A stretch of DNA of 64,000 bases from Pseudozobellia sp. WGM2 (GTDB taxonomy: Bacteria > Bacteroidota > Bacteroidia > Flavobacteriales > Flavobacteriaceae). A program made the position numbers and the translations under genes. The stretch lies in contig NZ_JADNYK010000001.1 of assembly GCF_017810075.1 (NCBI RefSeq), forward strand, positions 682,001 to 746,000. The letters are read 5' to 3'. The notes under the pieces were generated by a model. The model was not told the DNA's origin. It saw only the letters and a list, made by a program, of their open reading frames with translations, and did no database searches. How positions within the stretch are numbered: position 1 is the first letter of the stretch; each line of letters begins with the position of its first letter. Shown here one piece after another: positions 16,857 to 26,964 of the stretch.

Positions 16857-19028
16857 ATGGCAGGTATTCACCCCAAAACATTACAAGATTTAGAATTTCC
16901 AACGGTACTCCAACAGGTGGCTGCTCGCTGTACTACGGAAATGGGTAAAGAAAAAGCTTTAGAGCTTTCCCCATTTACGGAAAAAGAGTTCATTTTAGAG
17001 CAGTTGGGCCAAACCGCCGAGTACCTTTCTTCTTTTGTGAGCGAAAATCGCATTCCACCTCACGGTTTTGAAGGTATAGATAAAGAACTTCAGCTATTGG
17101 GCATCGAGAATACAGCCATGGAAATTGGCAGTTTTCGTAAAATTGGCAGTATCTGTCTAACAGTAAACGAATTAAAAAAATTCCTCAAAAAATTCAAGGA
17201 ATATTATCCCCTTCTGTTCGCGTCATCGGAATCGGTTGACGCCAATACCGAAATACCTAGTTATATAGACACCGTCATCGACCGTTTTGGTGAAGTACAT
17301 GACAAGGCTTCTGACAAGCTTTTCACGATTCGTAGGCAGATGCTTCAAGTTAAGGGTAAAATCGGACAAAGCTTTGCCTCTGCCTTGAATACTTACAATG
17401 GTTCCGATTATCTAGATGATATTCGAGAATCCGTTGTAGAGAACAGGCGTGTTTTGGCAGTAAAAGCCATGTACCGCAGAAAAGTGAAGGGTACCGTTAT
17501 GGGCACTTCTAAAACGGGAAGCATTGTATACATCGAACCGGAAGCCACTCTAAAATATAGTAGAGAACTAAATAACCTCGAGTTTGATGAAAAAGAGGAA
17601 GTGCAGCGTATACTTAAAGAACTAACGGACCGTATACGGCCATTTGCCCCTCAATTGGCCGTATACCAATCTTTTTTAGCCCACGTTGATATCACCTCGG
17701 CAAAAGCCAAATATGCTTCGGACACGAATTCATTGCTTCCTGAAATCAATTCGGAAAAGCGACTGTATCTTAGAGACGCCTATCATCCGCTCTTATTTTT
17801 AAGCAATACCTTAAAAAAGGAAAAGACCTACCCGCAGACTATAGAATTGCATGACGAAAATCGAATTATCGTAATTTCCGGTCCTAATGCAGGGGGTAAA
17901 AGTATCACTTTAAAGACTATCGGATTACTTCAAGTAATGCTTCAATCAGGGCTTTTAATACCCGTTCACGAAAGAAGTTCGGTCTTCTTTTTTGATATGA
18001 TTTTGACAGATATTGGTGATAATCAATCTATAGAAAATCATTTAAGTACGTACAGCTATCGTTTAAAGAACATGAACAACTTTTTACGATTGTGCAATGA
18101 CAATACCTTGTTCTTGATCGATGAATTCGGTACGGGTAGTGACCCCGAGCTGGGCGGTGCACTTGCAGAAGCCTTTTTAGAGGTGTTCTATGAAAGAAAG
18201 GCCTATGGAGTAATTACTACCCACTATGCAAATTTAAAGGCTTTGGCCAATGAACTTCCATATGCTACCAATGCCAACATGCTTTTCGATGGCCGCACCC
18301 TAGAGCCTACTTTTCAATTGGTCTTGGGAGAAGCGGGAAGCTCCTTTACGTTTGAAGTGGCCCAAAAAAACGGCATCCCCTACTCCTTGATCAATAAGGC
18401 CAAGAAAAAAATCGAGCGGGGCAAGGTGCGCTTTGATGCGACTATAGCCAAACTACAAAAAGAGCGCAGTAAAATGGCCCGAACGGGTTCTAGGCTGCAA
18501 GAAGAGGAAAGTAAGGCTAAAGAAGAAGCGGCACGATTGGAGAAATTAAATGCCAAAATCAAGAGCAAACTGGAAAACTATCAAGAACTCTATGATCATG
18601 ATCAGCGCATGATCCAATTGGGCAATAAGGTGAACAAAGCAGCGGATAAGTATTTTAGAGATAAGAAAAAGCGCCCATTAGTGTCGGAAATGCTCCGAAT
18701 CGTTGAAACTGAAAACAGTAAGCGTAAAAAGAGAACGGCCAAAGAAGCTAAGGCGGAACGTACCAAAAAAGCACAGGTAGCCCAAGAAGTACAAAAGGAG
18801 GTCAAGGTCATTCGCGAAAAGAAAAAGGTAGAGAAACAGAAAGCCGTTCAAAAAGAAAAGAACAAACCTAGACCTGTTTTTAAGGTGGGAGACCGTGTAC
18901 GTATGCAAGACGGCAAGGCCGTAGGCAGTATAGATTCTTTAGAAAAAGGCAAGGCCATTGTCAACTACGGTATGTTCACCACAAATGTAAGTGTAGACCA
19001 ATTAGAATTGGTGGAAAGAAAGAAATAA
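16857..19028 (+). CDS. mutS2: MutS2-family ATPase without the Smr domain
   Basis: Start is set at ATG 16857 (723 residues) because a promoter box overlaps the TTG seven codons upstream. The protein has the MutS clamp/lever region, then an ABC-type ATPase: Walker A SGPNAGGKSIT (about 340), Walker B FLIDEFGTGSDP and the H-loop ITTHYANLK. A long Lys/Glu-rich coiled coil follows (about 505-670), then a KOW-like end, FKVGDRVRMQDGKAVG. MutS2 proteins such as that of Bacillus continue into an Smr nuclease domain; here the stop comes right after KOW. Roles proposed for the family are recombination control and rescue of collided ribosomes. Confidence 0.9.
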   Translation: MAGIHPKTLQDLEFPTVLQQVAARCTTEMGKEKALELSPFTEKEFILEQLGQTAEYLSSFVSENRIPPHGFEGIDKELQLLGIENTAMEIGSFRKIGSICLTVNELKKFLKKFKEYYPLLFASSESVDANTEIPSYIDTVIDRFGEVHDKASDKLFTIRRQMLQVKGKIGQSFASALNTYNGSDYLDDIRESVVENRRVLAVKAMYRRKVKGTVMGTSKTGSIVYIEPEATLKYSRELNNLEFDEKEEVQRILKELTDRIRPFAPQLAVYQSFLAHVDITSAKAKYASDTNSLLPEINSEKRLYLRDAYHPLLFLSNTLKKEKTYPQTIELHDENRIIVISGPNAGGKSITLKTIGLLQVMLQSGLLIPVHERSSVFFFDMILTDIGDNQSIENHLSTYSYRLKNMNNFLRLCNDNTLFLIDEFGTGSDPELGGALAEAFLEVFYERKAYGVITTHYANLKALANELPYATNANMLFDGRTLEPTFQLVLGEAGSSFTFEVAQKNGIPYSLINKAKKKIERGKVRFDATIAKLQKERSKMARTGSRLQEEESKAKEEAARLEKLNAKIKSKLENYQELYDHDQRMIQLGNKVNKAADKYFRDKKKRPLVSEMLRIVETENSKRKKRTAKEAKAERTKKAQVAQEVQKEVKVIREKKKVEKQKAVQKEKNKPRPVFKVGDRVRMQDGKAVGSIDSLEKGKAIVNYGMFTTNVSVDQLELVERKK

Positions 19029-19076
19029 CTATATTTCAATTCATGTTTTAATTTTTTCACACAATCTTTTCCATCG

Positions 19077-19084
19077 TATCTTTA
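19077..19084 (+). promoter_or_regulatory. Probable -7 box TATCTTTA
   Basis: One mismatch to TAnnTTTG, ending 4 bp before the GTG at 19089. The transcript would be nearly leaderless. Confidence 0.35.
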
Positions 19085-19088
19085 CGAA

Positions 19089-19493
19089 GTGGAAAGCAAT
19101 AAAAAAATCATTCTTTTTGACGGGGTTTGCAATCTTTGCAATAATGCCGTACAGTTTGTTATCAAAAGAGACAAAAATGATGTGTTTCGCTATGCCGCCC
19201 TGCAAAGTGAGGTGGGTCAGCAATTGACCAAAGAGCGTGGCATTGATACATCTACGGTAGACTCCATTATATTAATCGATCCCGGCACCGCCTACTACAC
19301 CAAATCTACCGCTGCACTTGAAATTGGTAAGGGTTTGAAAGGGTATCGTACCATTTCATCGATACTCTCGGGCATTCCCAGTAATTTGCGCGATATCGTA
19401 TATGATTTTATAGCCAAGCACCGATACAAATGGTACGGTAGAAAAGACCAATGTATGGTGCCCAACCCAGAACTGCAATCAAAATTTCTTTGA
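19089..19493 (+). CDS. DCC-family thiol-disulfide oxidoreductase-like protein
   Basis: The 134-residue protein carries the family signature at its N-terminus: FDGVCNLCNNAV (about 10-21), with the D-G-x-C-x-L-C core of DUF393/DCC proteins. It has a thioredoxin-like predicted layout and a C-terminal KHRYKWYGRKDQC segment that is common in the family. It starts with GTG; there is no in-frame ATG before the motif. Cytoplasmic, partner unknown. Confidence 0.85.
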   Translation: MESNKKIILFDGVCNLCNNAVQFVIKRDKNDVFRYAALQSEVGQQLTKERGIDTSTVDSIILIDPGTAYYTKSTAALEIGKGLKGYRTISSILSGIPSNLRDIVYDFIAKHRYKWYGRKDQCMVPNPELQSKFL

Positions 19494-19579
19494 TTCAATC
19501 TTTAATAGCCCAAAACTCAACTTTAAAGAGTTAACCATAGGTCGATTAAATGGTTACCATTGTTCAATCAACAGAAACA

Positions 19580-20365
19580 ATGGATAAGAAAATAAAAAAT
19601 GTAGCTTATGCCGGTTTTGCGGCCAAGGGTGCTGTATATACCATAACCGGTATTTTGGCTTTTTTGGCCGCTTTTAATTTAGGAGGCTCAAAAGCCGGTA
19701 AATTTCAAATCATAGAATTTTTAGAAAAGCAGCCTTTCGGTAAAGTACTCTTGGCCGTATTGGGTACCGGTTTAGTCTGTTATGCGATTTGGAGGTTTAT
19801 ACAAAGCGTGCAAGACCCTGAAAATATAGGTTCGAGCAAAAAAGGAATCGTAAAAAGGGTTTCCTTTTTTATTAGTGGGCTTGTCTACCTAGGTTTGGGC
19901 ATATTCGCGATAGTCGATATTTTTTACGAACCCAATTCCGGTTCGGGAGGTGGTGGAAGCTCATTTTTAGGTCCACAATTAAAAATATACGCTTTTATAG
20001 CCGTAGGGCTTGCTTTGGCAGGTAAGGGTATTTACCAATTTATAAAGGCCTACAAAGGCGATTTTCTAAAAAAGTTTCATATTGGCTCTATCTCCGACTC
20101 GAAAAAGAAAAAGGCCATCAAAACATTTGGGTATAGCGGACTTATTTCACGGGGTATCATGACCTGTATTATTTCGTATTTCTTTCTAAAGGCCGGTTTT
20201 TCCTTTTCTGGCGGTTCTGAATCTATGAAAGGTACCGAAGAAGCATTTTCATTTCTTCAAGACAACTCTTCAGGCCCATGGTTAATGGGCCTCGTAGCTG
20301 CGGGATTGGTCTGTTACGGTATTTACATGTTCGCACATGCCCGATACCGCAAATTTGATGGTTAG
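19580..20365 (+). CDS. DUF1206 membrane protein
   Basis: I prefer ATG 19580 (261 residues). An upstream in-frame ATG at 19550 exists, but a near-consensus -7 box (TACCATTG, 19555-19562) overlaps that region, and family members usually start close to M-D-K-K. The protein has three repeats of a two-helix unit, six membrane segments in all. Each repeat starts with a motif like AYAGFAAKGAVYTITG (first), FFISGLVYLGLGIFA and GYSGLISRGIMT. A glycine/serine loop joins repeat two and three. Function of DUF1206 is unknown. Confidence 0.82.
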   Translation: MDKKIKNVAYAGFAAKGAVYTITGILAFLAAFNLGGSKAGKFQIIEFLEKQPFGKVLLAVLGTGLVCYAIWRFIQSVQDPENIGSSKKGIVKRVSFFISGLVYLGLGIFAIVDIFYEPNSGSGGGGSSFLGPQLKIYAFIAVGLALAGKGIYQFIKAYKGDFLKKFHIGSISDSKKKKAIKTFGYSGLISRGIMTCIISYFFLKAGFSFSGGSESMKGTEEAFSFLQDNSSGPWLMGLVAAGLVCYGIYMFAHARYRKFDG

Positions 20366-20370
20366 AAAGC

Positions 20371-21696
20371 TTATTTTACCTCCTCTAAATTATCATCCCA
20401 ATTTTTGACTTTTGGCTTGATGGTCTTACCAACGGATTTGGCCACCATCATAGAAACACAGGCATCTCCGGTAATATTTACTACCGTCCGTAGCATATCT
20501 AACGGCCTATCCACCGCAAAAATCAATGCCAGGCCAATGGCGAGTTTATCGGCAGGAAAGCCTATGGCTTCCAACACAATCACCAACATCACCATTCCGG
20601 CACCCGGTACGGCTGCGGAACCAATTGAGGCCAATAAGGCCGTTAGTACAATGGTCAGTTGACCACCAAAGGTTAAATCGAACCCCAAGGCTTGAGCAAT
20701 AAAAACGGCGGCCACACCTTGATAAAGGCTGGTACCGTCCATATTAATGGTCGCACCGACCGGGAGTACAAAACTGGAAATCTCCTTGTCTACCCCAATA
20801 TGCTCCTCTACCCTTTCCATGGTAACAGGTAATGTTGCGGCACTTGAACTGGTGCTAAATGCCAATAATTGGGCAGGACTTATCTTTTGCAGAAAAGTCC
20901 AAGGGTTGTATCGTGTAAAGGTAGCCACCACTAAACTGTAAAAGACAATCATTAATAAAAGCCCAAGAACCACTACACCTGCATATTTCAATAAGGCTAA
21001 CAATATATCGGGATCACCTGAAGAAACCACAACATTGGCCAACAATGCGAATACCGCAATGGGCGCCGTTAGCATTATCAAATCGACCATTTTCAAGACT
21101 ACATCGTTCAGGGCATCAAAGAATTTTTTTAACGGTTTTGCTTTTTTCTCCCCAATCAACAGCATAGAGATGCCCAAGAAAATGGTGAAAAATATCACTT
21201 GTAGCATAGCACTGTTGTCTCCCAAAGCATTAAAGGCATTATCGGGAACCATGTCTTCCATAAATTGTAACGGTCCACTATCTTTCTGTCTCGAAGCCTC
21301 CTCCAATTTAGAGGTAACACCACTATCATTGGAATATGTTTCGGTCAACTGGGCTATGGTTTCTTCAGAAATTCCATTACCCGGTTGCAATACGTTGACC
21401 AATAGAAGGCCAATGGTAATGGCCACAACGGTTGTGCCGATATAAATGGCGATAGTTCTAAGCCCAATATTTCTGAACTTTGAAATATCCTTTAAATCGG
21501 AAATACCCTTGACCAAAGAGGCAAGAATCAACGGAATTGCAATGAGCTTTAAGAGCTTAACGAAAATACTTCCGAAGGGATTTATCCAATCTTGAACAAA
21601 TTCAGGTCCCCATTCGAAAATGGTCATTAAAAAGCCAAAAAGAATACCTAATACCATTCCTATAAGGATCTTCCAATGTAATTCCAGTTTTCGCAT
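20371..21696 (-). CDS. Dicarboxylate/amino acid:cation symporter (DAACS family)
   Basis: The 441-residue inner-membrane protein imports glutamate, aspartate or C4-dicarboxylates with Na+ or H+. The family hallmarks are clear: the serine-rich reentrant loop AFSTSSSAATLP, the NMDGTSLY motif in TM7, and a second reentrant hairpin with AAVPGAGMV. About eight membrane helices are expected, with a large loop near 115-165. The final residues are charged. It converges on the DUF1206 gene with 5 bp between stops. Confidence 0.92.
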   Translation of the reverse strand: MRKLELHWKILIGMVLGILFGFLMTIFEWGPEFVQDWINPFGSIFVKLLKLIAIPLILASLVKGISDLKDISKFRNIGLRTIAIYIGTTVVAITIGLLLVNVLQPGNGISEETIAQLTETYSNDSGVTSKLEEASRQKDSGPLQFMEDMVPDNAFNALGDNSAMLQVIFFTIFLGISMLLIGEKKAKPLKKFFDALNDVVLKMVDLIMLTAPIAVFALLANVVVSSGDPDILLALLKYAGVVVLGLLLMIVFYSLVVATFTRYNPWTFLQKISPAQLLAFSTSSSAATLPVTMERVEEHIGVDKEISSFVLPVGATINMDGTSLYQGVAAVFIAQALGFDLTFGGQLTIVLTALLASIGSAAVPGAGMVMLVIVLEAIGFPADKLAIGLALIFAVDRPLDMLRTVVNITGDACVSMMVAKSVGKTIKPKVKNWDDNLEEVK

Positions 21697-21794
21697 GTAT
21701 ATGTAAGTTTATGCAGGTAATATACTGTTTTTGCATCGAAAGCCGAAAAACAGCATCCTCTGTAGCGAGAAAATATCGATTTCCTAAAAAAGTA

Positions 21795-22865
21795 CTATAA
21801 ATTTCCCTTTATAGTTCGATTAAGCAAGGTATAATCTGCTAAAACCAAAGCGGTCATAGCCTCTACGATAGGTACTGCCCTGGGCACCACACAAGGATCG
21901 TGCCTACCTTTACCTTTGGTCTGTACTTTGTTGCCCTCTTTATCAATGGTCTCGTACGGCTGAATTATTGTGGCCACAGGCTTAAAGGCCACATTAAAGT
22001 AGATATCCATACCATTGCTGATACCACCTTGAATTCCGCCACTATGGTTCGATTGGGTGCTACCGTCACTATTGAACTGGTCGTTATGCGCACTGCCCTT
22101 CATTTGCACACCTTCGAAACCACTGCCATATTCAAACCCCTTTACGGCATTGATACTGAGCATGGCCTTACCCAACTCGGCATGAAGTTTATCGAAAACG
22201 GGTTCGCCCAGACCTACCGGTACATTTTGGGCAACACAGGTAATAATGCCTCCGATGGTGTCACCTTCACCGCGTACCTCTTTTATATACTCTTCCATTT
22301 TGGCGGCCATTTCTTGGTCTGGGCACCTTACGGGATTCGATTCTATTTTTGAAAAGTCAAGCTCTTGATAGGGCTTGTCCATTTTTAATGTTCCGACCTG
22401 AGACACGAAGGCATTTATTTTAATGTCCGCAAGAAACTGTTTGGCAATAGCCCCGGCCACTACCCTACTTGCCGTTTCACGAGCCGAACTTCGTCCGCCA
22501 CCTCGATAATCGCGAAACCCATATTTTTTATCATACACATAATCGGCGTGCGATGGTCGGTATGAATCTTTTATATGCGAATAATCTTTCGATTTTTGGT
22601 TGGTGTTGTATATCGCAAAACCGATAGGTGTACCAGTGGTTTTTCCTTCGAAAATGCCGGAGTAAAACTCTACCGTATCAGGTTCTTTACGTTGGGTAAC
22701 AATTGCCGATTGACCAGGTTTTCTACGGTTAAGGTCTGTTTGTATCGCTTCGAGGTCTAATTGTATTCCAGAAGGGCATCCATCTAAAACCCCTCCAATA
22801 GCTGCTCCGTGCGATTCACCGAATGTAGAGAGCTTAAAAATATTCCCGAAAGTATTGCCTGCCAT
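21795..22865 (-). CDS. aroC: Chorismate synthase
   Basis: The 356-residue enzyme converts EPSP to chorismate with reduced FMN as cofactor, the last step of the shikimate pathway. Signatures are present: [14 protein letters not shown] (about 14-27), the [19 protein letters not shown] region (about 122-140) and the C-terminal [18 protein letters not shown]. Length is standard. It is monocistronic with a good minus-strand promoter at 22969-23000. Confidence 0.97.
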   Translation of the reverse strand: MAGNTFGNIFKLSTFGESHGAAIGGVLDGCPSGIQLDLEAIQTDLNRRKPGQSAIVTQRKEPDTVEFYSGIFEGKTTGTPIGFAIYNTNQKSKDYSHIKDSYRPSHADYVYDKKYGFRDYRGGGRSSARETASRVVAGAIAKQFLADIKINAFVSQVGTLKMDKPYQELDFSKIESNPVRCPDQEMAAKMEEYIKEVRGEGDTIGGIITCVAQNVPVGLGEPVFDKLHAELGKAMLSINAVKGFEYGSGFEGVQMKGSAHNDQFNSDGSTQSNHSGGIQGGISNGMDIYFNVAFKPVATIIQPYETIDKEGNKVQTKGKGRHDPCVVPRAVPIVEAMTALVLADYTLLNRTIKGNL

Positions 22866-22968
22866 AAAAATTGGTTAAATCAGTTGTTTGTAAAAGGGCC
22901 AATAAGAAGCTGAACTTCGTTTTTAATACCGTCTTTCAGAATTTATGATTCGCCTATCTTCTTGTGCT

Positions 22969-23000
22969 CAAAGTTAAATCTTAATTAACAGTCTTGCAAA
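22969..23000 (-). promoter_or_regulatory. aroC promoter: TTTG, 20-nt spacer, TAACTTTG
   Basis: On the minus strand, a -33 TTTG (23000-22997) and a -7 TAACTTTG (22976-22969) are spaced by 20 nt, close to the Bacteroidota consensus. The leader to ATG 22865 is about 100 nt. Confidence 0.65.
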
Positions 23001-23102
23001 GTTATCGATACCCCTTATTTAACATATGATAATAGATTCTTGATAAACCCTTTACTTTTAATTTATATGGTTTTGCTTTATTAGGTATCAAATTCCTATC
23101 CC

Positions 23103-23963
23103 TTGAAAAAACGCAAATTAGAAGTTGCCGTAATCTCAGATGTGCATTTGGGCACTTTGGCCAGTCATGCTGACGAACTTATCACCTATTTGAACAGTAT
23201 TCAGCCCAAGCAATTAGTCTTAAACGGAGATATTGTCGACGTAGGTGAATTTCATAAGAATTACTTTCCGCCAAACCACATGAAAGTCATTCGTAAAATT
23301 TTGGCCATGGCATCGAAAGGAACACAAGTTTATTATGTGACGGGAAATCACGACGACATACTTCGAAAACTAAGCGGCACATCGATGGGCAATTTGCATA
23401 TTGTAGACAAATTGGTGCTTGAGATGGATGGAAAAAAAGCTTGGTTCTTTCACGGTGATGTTTTCGACACTACGCTTCGAAATGCAAAATCTTTAGCAAA
23501 ATTTGGTTCAAAAGGGTATAAATTATTAATTAATATAAACAAACTCAATAGTTGGTTATTCAATAAATTAGGAAGAGAAAAATACTCACTTTCCCAGAAA
23601 ATAAAAAAAGATACAAACGCCACCAAACACATTAGAGGTTTTGAAAGATCTGCGGTCGATATGGCCATCGAAAAAGGGTATGATTATGTAATATGCGGTC
23701 ACTTGCATTTATCAAAAAAAGAGAAGCACACTACAAAAAAAGGAAGTTGTACCTATTTGAATTCCGGTGACTGGACGGAGAACCTGACTGCTTTGGAATA
23801 TTCATTGAAACGTTGGAAAGTTTACCGTTATAATCATGACAAACTTTCCCCTTTTTTTATGGATGAGGAATTGAAGCAAATGGATATGCAAGAGCTTGTT
23901 GAAGCTATTGCGGCCCAAAAAGAGGAGAAGCAACAGCGAAAGAACCGGAAATCGCAACGCTAA
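23103..23963 (+). CDS. Metallophosphoesterase, LpxH-like (UDP-2,3-diacylglucosamine hydrolase family)
   Basis: The 286-residue protein uses a TTG start; no in-frame ATG lies near and the family motif begins at residue 12. The dinuclear metal site is complete: DVH (13-15), NGD (about 41-43), GNHD (80-83), a His in FFHGDVF and GHLHLS near 200. LpxH removes UMP in lipid A synthesis, and this gene type is one of the flavobacterial candidates for that step. The basic, Lys/Arg-rich C-terminal tail could touch membranes. It might instead act on another phosphodiester. Confidence 0.78.
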   Translation: MKKRKLEVAVISDVHLGTLASHADELITYLNSIQPKQLVLNGDIVDVGEFHKNYFPPNHMKVIRKILAMASKGTQVYYVTGNHDDILRKLSGTSMGNLHIVDKLVLEMDGKKAWFFHGDVFDTTLRNAKSLAKFGSKGYKLLININKLNSWLFNKLGREKYSLSQKIKKDTNATKHIRGFERSAVDMAIEKGYDYVICGHLHLSKKEKHTTKKGSCTYLNSGDWTENLTALEYSLKRWKVYRYNHDKLSPFFMDEELKQMDMQELVEAIAAQKEEKQQRKNRKSQR

Positions 23964-23979
23964 TCGGAGAACACTCAGT

Positions 23980-26889
23980 TTAAACTAAAGCGTTTTTCAA
24001 AATAGTGACCGGGTGAAGTGCCTTTCTTTTTGTGCCATCGTAAATTTGATGCCTACAACTCGTACCGTTCGCTGAAATAATAGTGTCTTCAGCACTTTTT
24101 CTAACTGCAGGAAAAAGTTTCAACTCACCAATTTTCATACTCACATCATAATGTTCTTTTTCATAACCAAAAGAGCCGGCCATACCGCAACAGCCCGAAC
24201 TGATGATAGACACCGTATAGTTCTCGGGCAAATTGAGCACATCGAAAGTGACTTTTTGATTGCTCAATGCCTTTTGGTGGCAATGACTGTGAATTTTTAC
24301 TGTTTTGGCCTCTTTGGTAAAAACCTCGGAAGTTAATTCACCCTTTTGAATTTCTTGTGACAAAAACTCTTCCAATAGAAATGAATTTAGGGCAATTGCA
24401 TTGGTCGCTTCAGAATCATTGGAAAATCGTTTGTATTCATCACGAAATGTCAAAATTGCCGAAGGCTCTAAACCAATGACCGGCAGGTTCTGCTTCATGA
24501 ATTTTTTCAGCTCTTCGATATTTTTCAACGCTAATTTTTTCGCCTGTTTCAAGAAGCCTTTTGAAAGGTAGGTTCTACCGCTTTCACCATAAAAAAGTTG
24601 TACATCATACCCCAAACGCGTTAGCAATTCAATAGCATCTTTACCCAAATCAACATCTAAAAACTGACTGAACTCATCAATATATAAGACAACCTTTCTT
24701 TTAGGTGTTTTGTATTGATTTTTAAATTGTTGAAGATATTTATCAAAATTAAAACTATAAACTTTTGGCAAGCTTCTTTCGGTCGCTACATTTGCCGATT
24801 TTTTTAGCAAACCACCGAACAAACTAGAATCGTAAACAGCATTGGTCAGACCCGCGACCTTACTGCCCAGACGATTCAATTTCGTATTATGGGCAAAGAG
24901 CTTGCTGCGCAGAGAATACCCGTTCGCTTCTTGATATTGGTATAAAAATTCAGCCTTTAAAGTGGCAACGTCGACATTACTTGGGCATTCACTAGAACAG
25001 GCTTTACAACTTAGACAATAATCAAAAACCTCTTTAAGCTCTTTCTGATCAAACCTATTTTTTTTGTCAGAGGTAGTCAAAAATTCCCGTAATGCATTTG
25101 CTCGCCCCCTAGTTGTGTCTTTTTCGTTTCTAGTTGCATGGTAACTAGGGCACATCGCCCCCTTCATATTCTCGGTTTTTCTACAATCGCCACTTCCATT
25201 GCACTTTTCGGCAGCCTTTAAAATACCCTCACTGTCTGAAAAATCAAAAAAGGTTTCAATTTGAGGCTCTGAACGGTCAATTTTGTATCGCAATGACTCA
25301 TCCATAGGATAAGCATCTACTATTTTACCAGGATTGAAGATATTGTTAGGGTCAAAATAAGACTTCACCCTTTTGAGCAATTCATAGTTTTTCTCACCTA
25401 TCATTAAGGGAATAAACTCTGCTCGAACAATACCGTCACCATGCTCCCCACTAAAAGAGCCTTTGTATTTTTTGGTCAATTTAGCTACATCGGTAGTAAT
25501 ACCTCTAAACATACCGACATCCTCTGACTTTTTCAGATTTAGAATCGGTCTTAGGTGAAGCTCTCCCGCACCAGCATGTGCATAGTACACTGCACTTTGC
25601 CCGTAGCCCTTCATAATTTTACTGAACTCTGCAATAAAATCACTCAAGTCTTCAACGGCCACAGCGGTATCTTCGATACAGGCAACAGCTTTCTTATCCC
25701 CGACCATATTGCCTAAAAGTCCGAGACCGGCCTTTCTCAGCTCGATTGCCTTGTTAATATCATTGCCATAGAGCACCGGGTTGGCATAACTCAATCCTGA
25801 ATTGGCTATTGTGGTCTGCAATGTAGCAATTTGATTATTTAAGTCCGCCTCTGTATCCGCTTTTAATTCCAACATCAACAAAGCAGCTGGATCACCCTCT
25901 ACAAAGAAGCGGTTTTTCAGCTGTTCCCGATTATTTTTGGTACAGTCTAAAATCACTTTATCCATCATTTCACAAAGATGTAACGAATGCTCCATCACGG
26001 GCGCCACATCAGAAAGGCAGTCTTCAAGCGTGTTATAATGGGTAATTACCATCGCCGAAAAAGATGGCGGTAAATCGTGCAATTGTAATGTGATTTCAGT
26101 GGTAAAAGCTAAAGTTCCTTCACTTCCGCTAAGCAGCTTGCACATGTTAAAGTCTTCCTCGAGCGTGCCAAAAACTGAATTATGCAAAAGCTCATCTACG
26201 GCATAACCTGTATTTCTTCGATGTATTTCCGGTTTCGGAAATTCTGAAATTATATTATCTCGTATCTGATTGTTAGATAGCTCATTAAATATGTTTTTAT
26301 AAACTTTAGATTCAAAGCTATTTCCTTTCAGTTTTAAATTAAATTCTTCTTCGGAGAGTGACCCAAATTCTGCCTCACTACCATTTGAAAGAATAGTTTT
26401 CATAGAGACCACATGATCTCTGGTAACACCATACTGTATCGATGTGGTGCCCGAAGAATTATTGCCCACCATGCCACCGATCATACAGCGGTTAGCGGTA
26501 GATGTATTAGGCCCGAAAAAAAGTCCGTATGGTGCCAGATATTGATTCAGCTCATCACGAACAACTCCCGGTTGTACGGTAATCTGTTTTCGCTTCTCAT
26601 CAAACGATAGAATTTGATTGAAGTGCCGTGAAACATCTACAACAATACCTTCGCCCACACATTGACCGGCCAAAGATGTACCAGCTGTTCGCGGAATAAG
26701 ACCAACTTTATGCTCATTGGCAAAACCAATAACTTTTTTGATGTCATCGACCGTTTTCGGGTATATTACAGCCAAGGGTATTTTTCTATATACCGAAGCA
26801 TCGGTAGCGTACAGTGCTTTGGTCAACTTGTCGGATAATAATTGCCCTTCAAGTAAGTTGCCGAGGTCAAGAAGTAAATTTTTATTCAA
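23980..26889 (-). CDS. FAD-linked oxidase with Fe-S domain (YdiJ-like, D-2-hydroxyacid dehydrogenase type)
   Basis: This 969-residue protein fuses a PCMH-type FAD domain (about 30-280, with PRTAGTSLAGQCVG and NNSSGTTSIQYG), a FAD-oxidase C-terminal domain (to about 550), a ferredoxin-type region and a CCG domain. Cysteine motifs include CNGSGDC, CLSCKACSSECP and the C-terminal SSGCCGMAGSFG. The layout matches YdiJ-type D-2-hydroxyglutarate or D-lactate dehydrogenases, which feed electrons to the respiratory chain. A TTG start is used. It converges on the LpxH-like gene. Confidence 0.88.
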   Translation of the reverse strand: MNKNLLLDLGNLLEGQLLSDKLTKALYATDASVYRKIPLAVIYPKTVDDIKKVIGFANEHKVGLIPRTAGTSLAGQCVGEGIVVDVSRHFNQILSFDEKRKQITVQPGVVRDELNQYLAPYGLFFGPNTSTANRCMIGGMVGNNSSGTTSIQYGVTRDHVVSMKTILSNGSEAEFGSLSEEEFNLKLKGNSFESKVYKNIFNELSNNQIRDNIISEFPKPEIHRRNTGYAVDELLHNSVFGTLEEDFNMCKLLSGSEGTLAFTTEITLQLHDLPPSFSAMVITHYNTLEDCLSDVAPVMEHSLHLCEMMDKVILDCTKNNREQLKNRFFVEGDPAALLMLELKADTEADLNNQIATLQTTIANSGLSYANPVLYGNDINKAIELRKAGLGLLGNMVGDKKAVACIEDTAVAVEDLSDFIAEFSKIMKGYGQSAVYYAHAGAGELHLRPILNLKKSEDVGMFRGITTDVAKLTKKYKGSFSGEHGDGIVRAEFIPLMIGEKNYELLKRVKSYFDPNNIFNPGKIVDAYPMDESLRYKIDRSEPQIETFFDFSDSEGILKAAEKCNGSGDCRKTENMKGAMCPSYHATRNEKDTTRGRANALREFLTTSDKKNRFDQKELKEVFDYCLSCKACSSECPSNVDVATLKAEFLYQYQEANGYSLRSKLFAHNTKLNRLGSKVAGLTNAVYDSSLFGGLLKKSANVATERSLPKVYSFNFDKYLQQFKNQYKTPKRKVVLYIDEFSQFLDVDLGKDAIELLTRLGYDVQLFYGESGRTYLSKGFLKQAKKLALKNIEELKKFMKQNLPVIGLEPSAILTFRDEYKRFSNDSEATNAIALNSFLLEEFLSQEIQKGELTSEVFTKEAKTVKIHSHCHQKALSNQKVTFDVLNLPENYTVSIISSGCCGMAGSFGYEKEHYDVSMKIGELKLFPAVRKSAEDTIISANGTSCRHQIYDGTKRKALHPVTILKNALV

Positions 26890-26964
26890 CTGAAAACAAT
26901 TTTGACCGCTAAATTAAGTTTTTATGCTTGAAAGGGACAGTGGAAAACTGTTTTTAAAACAAAA

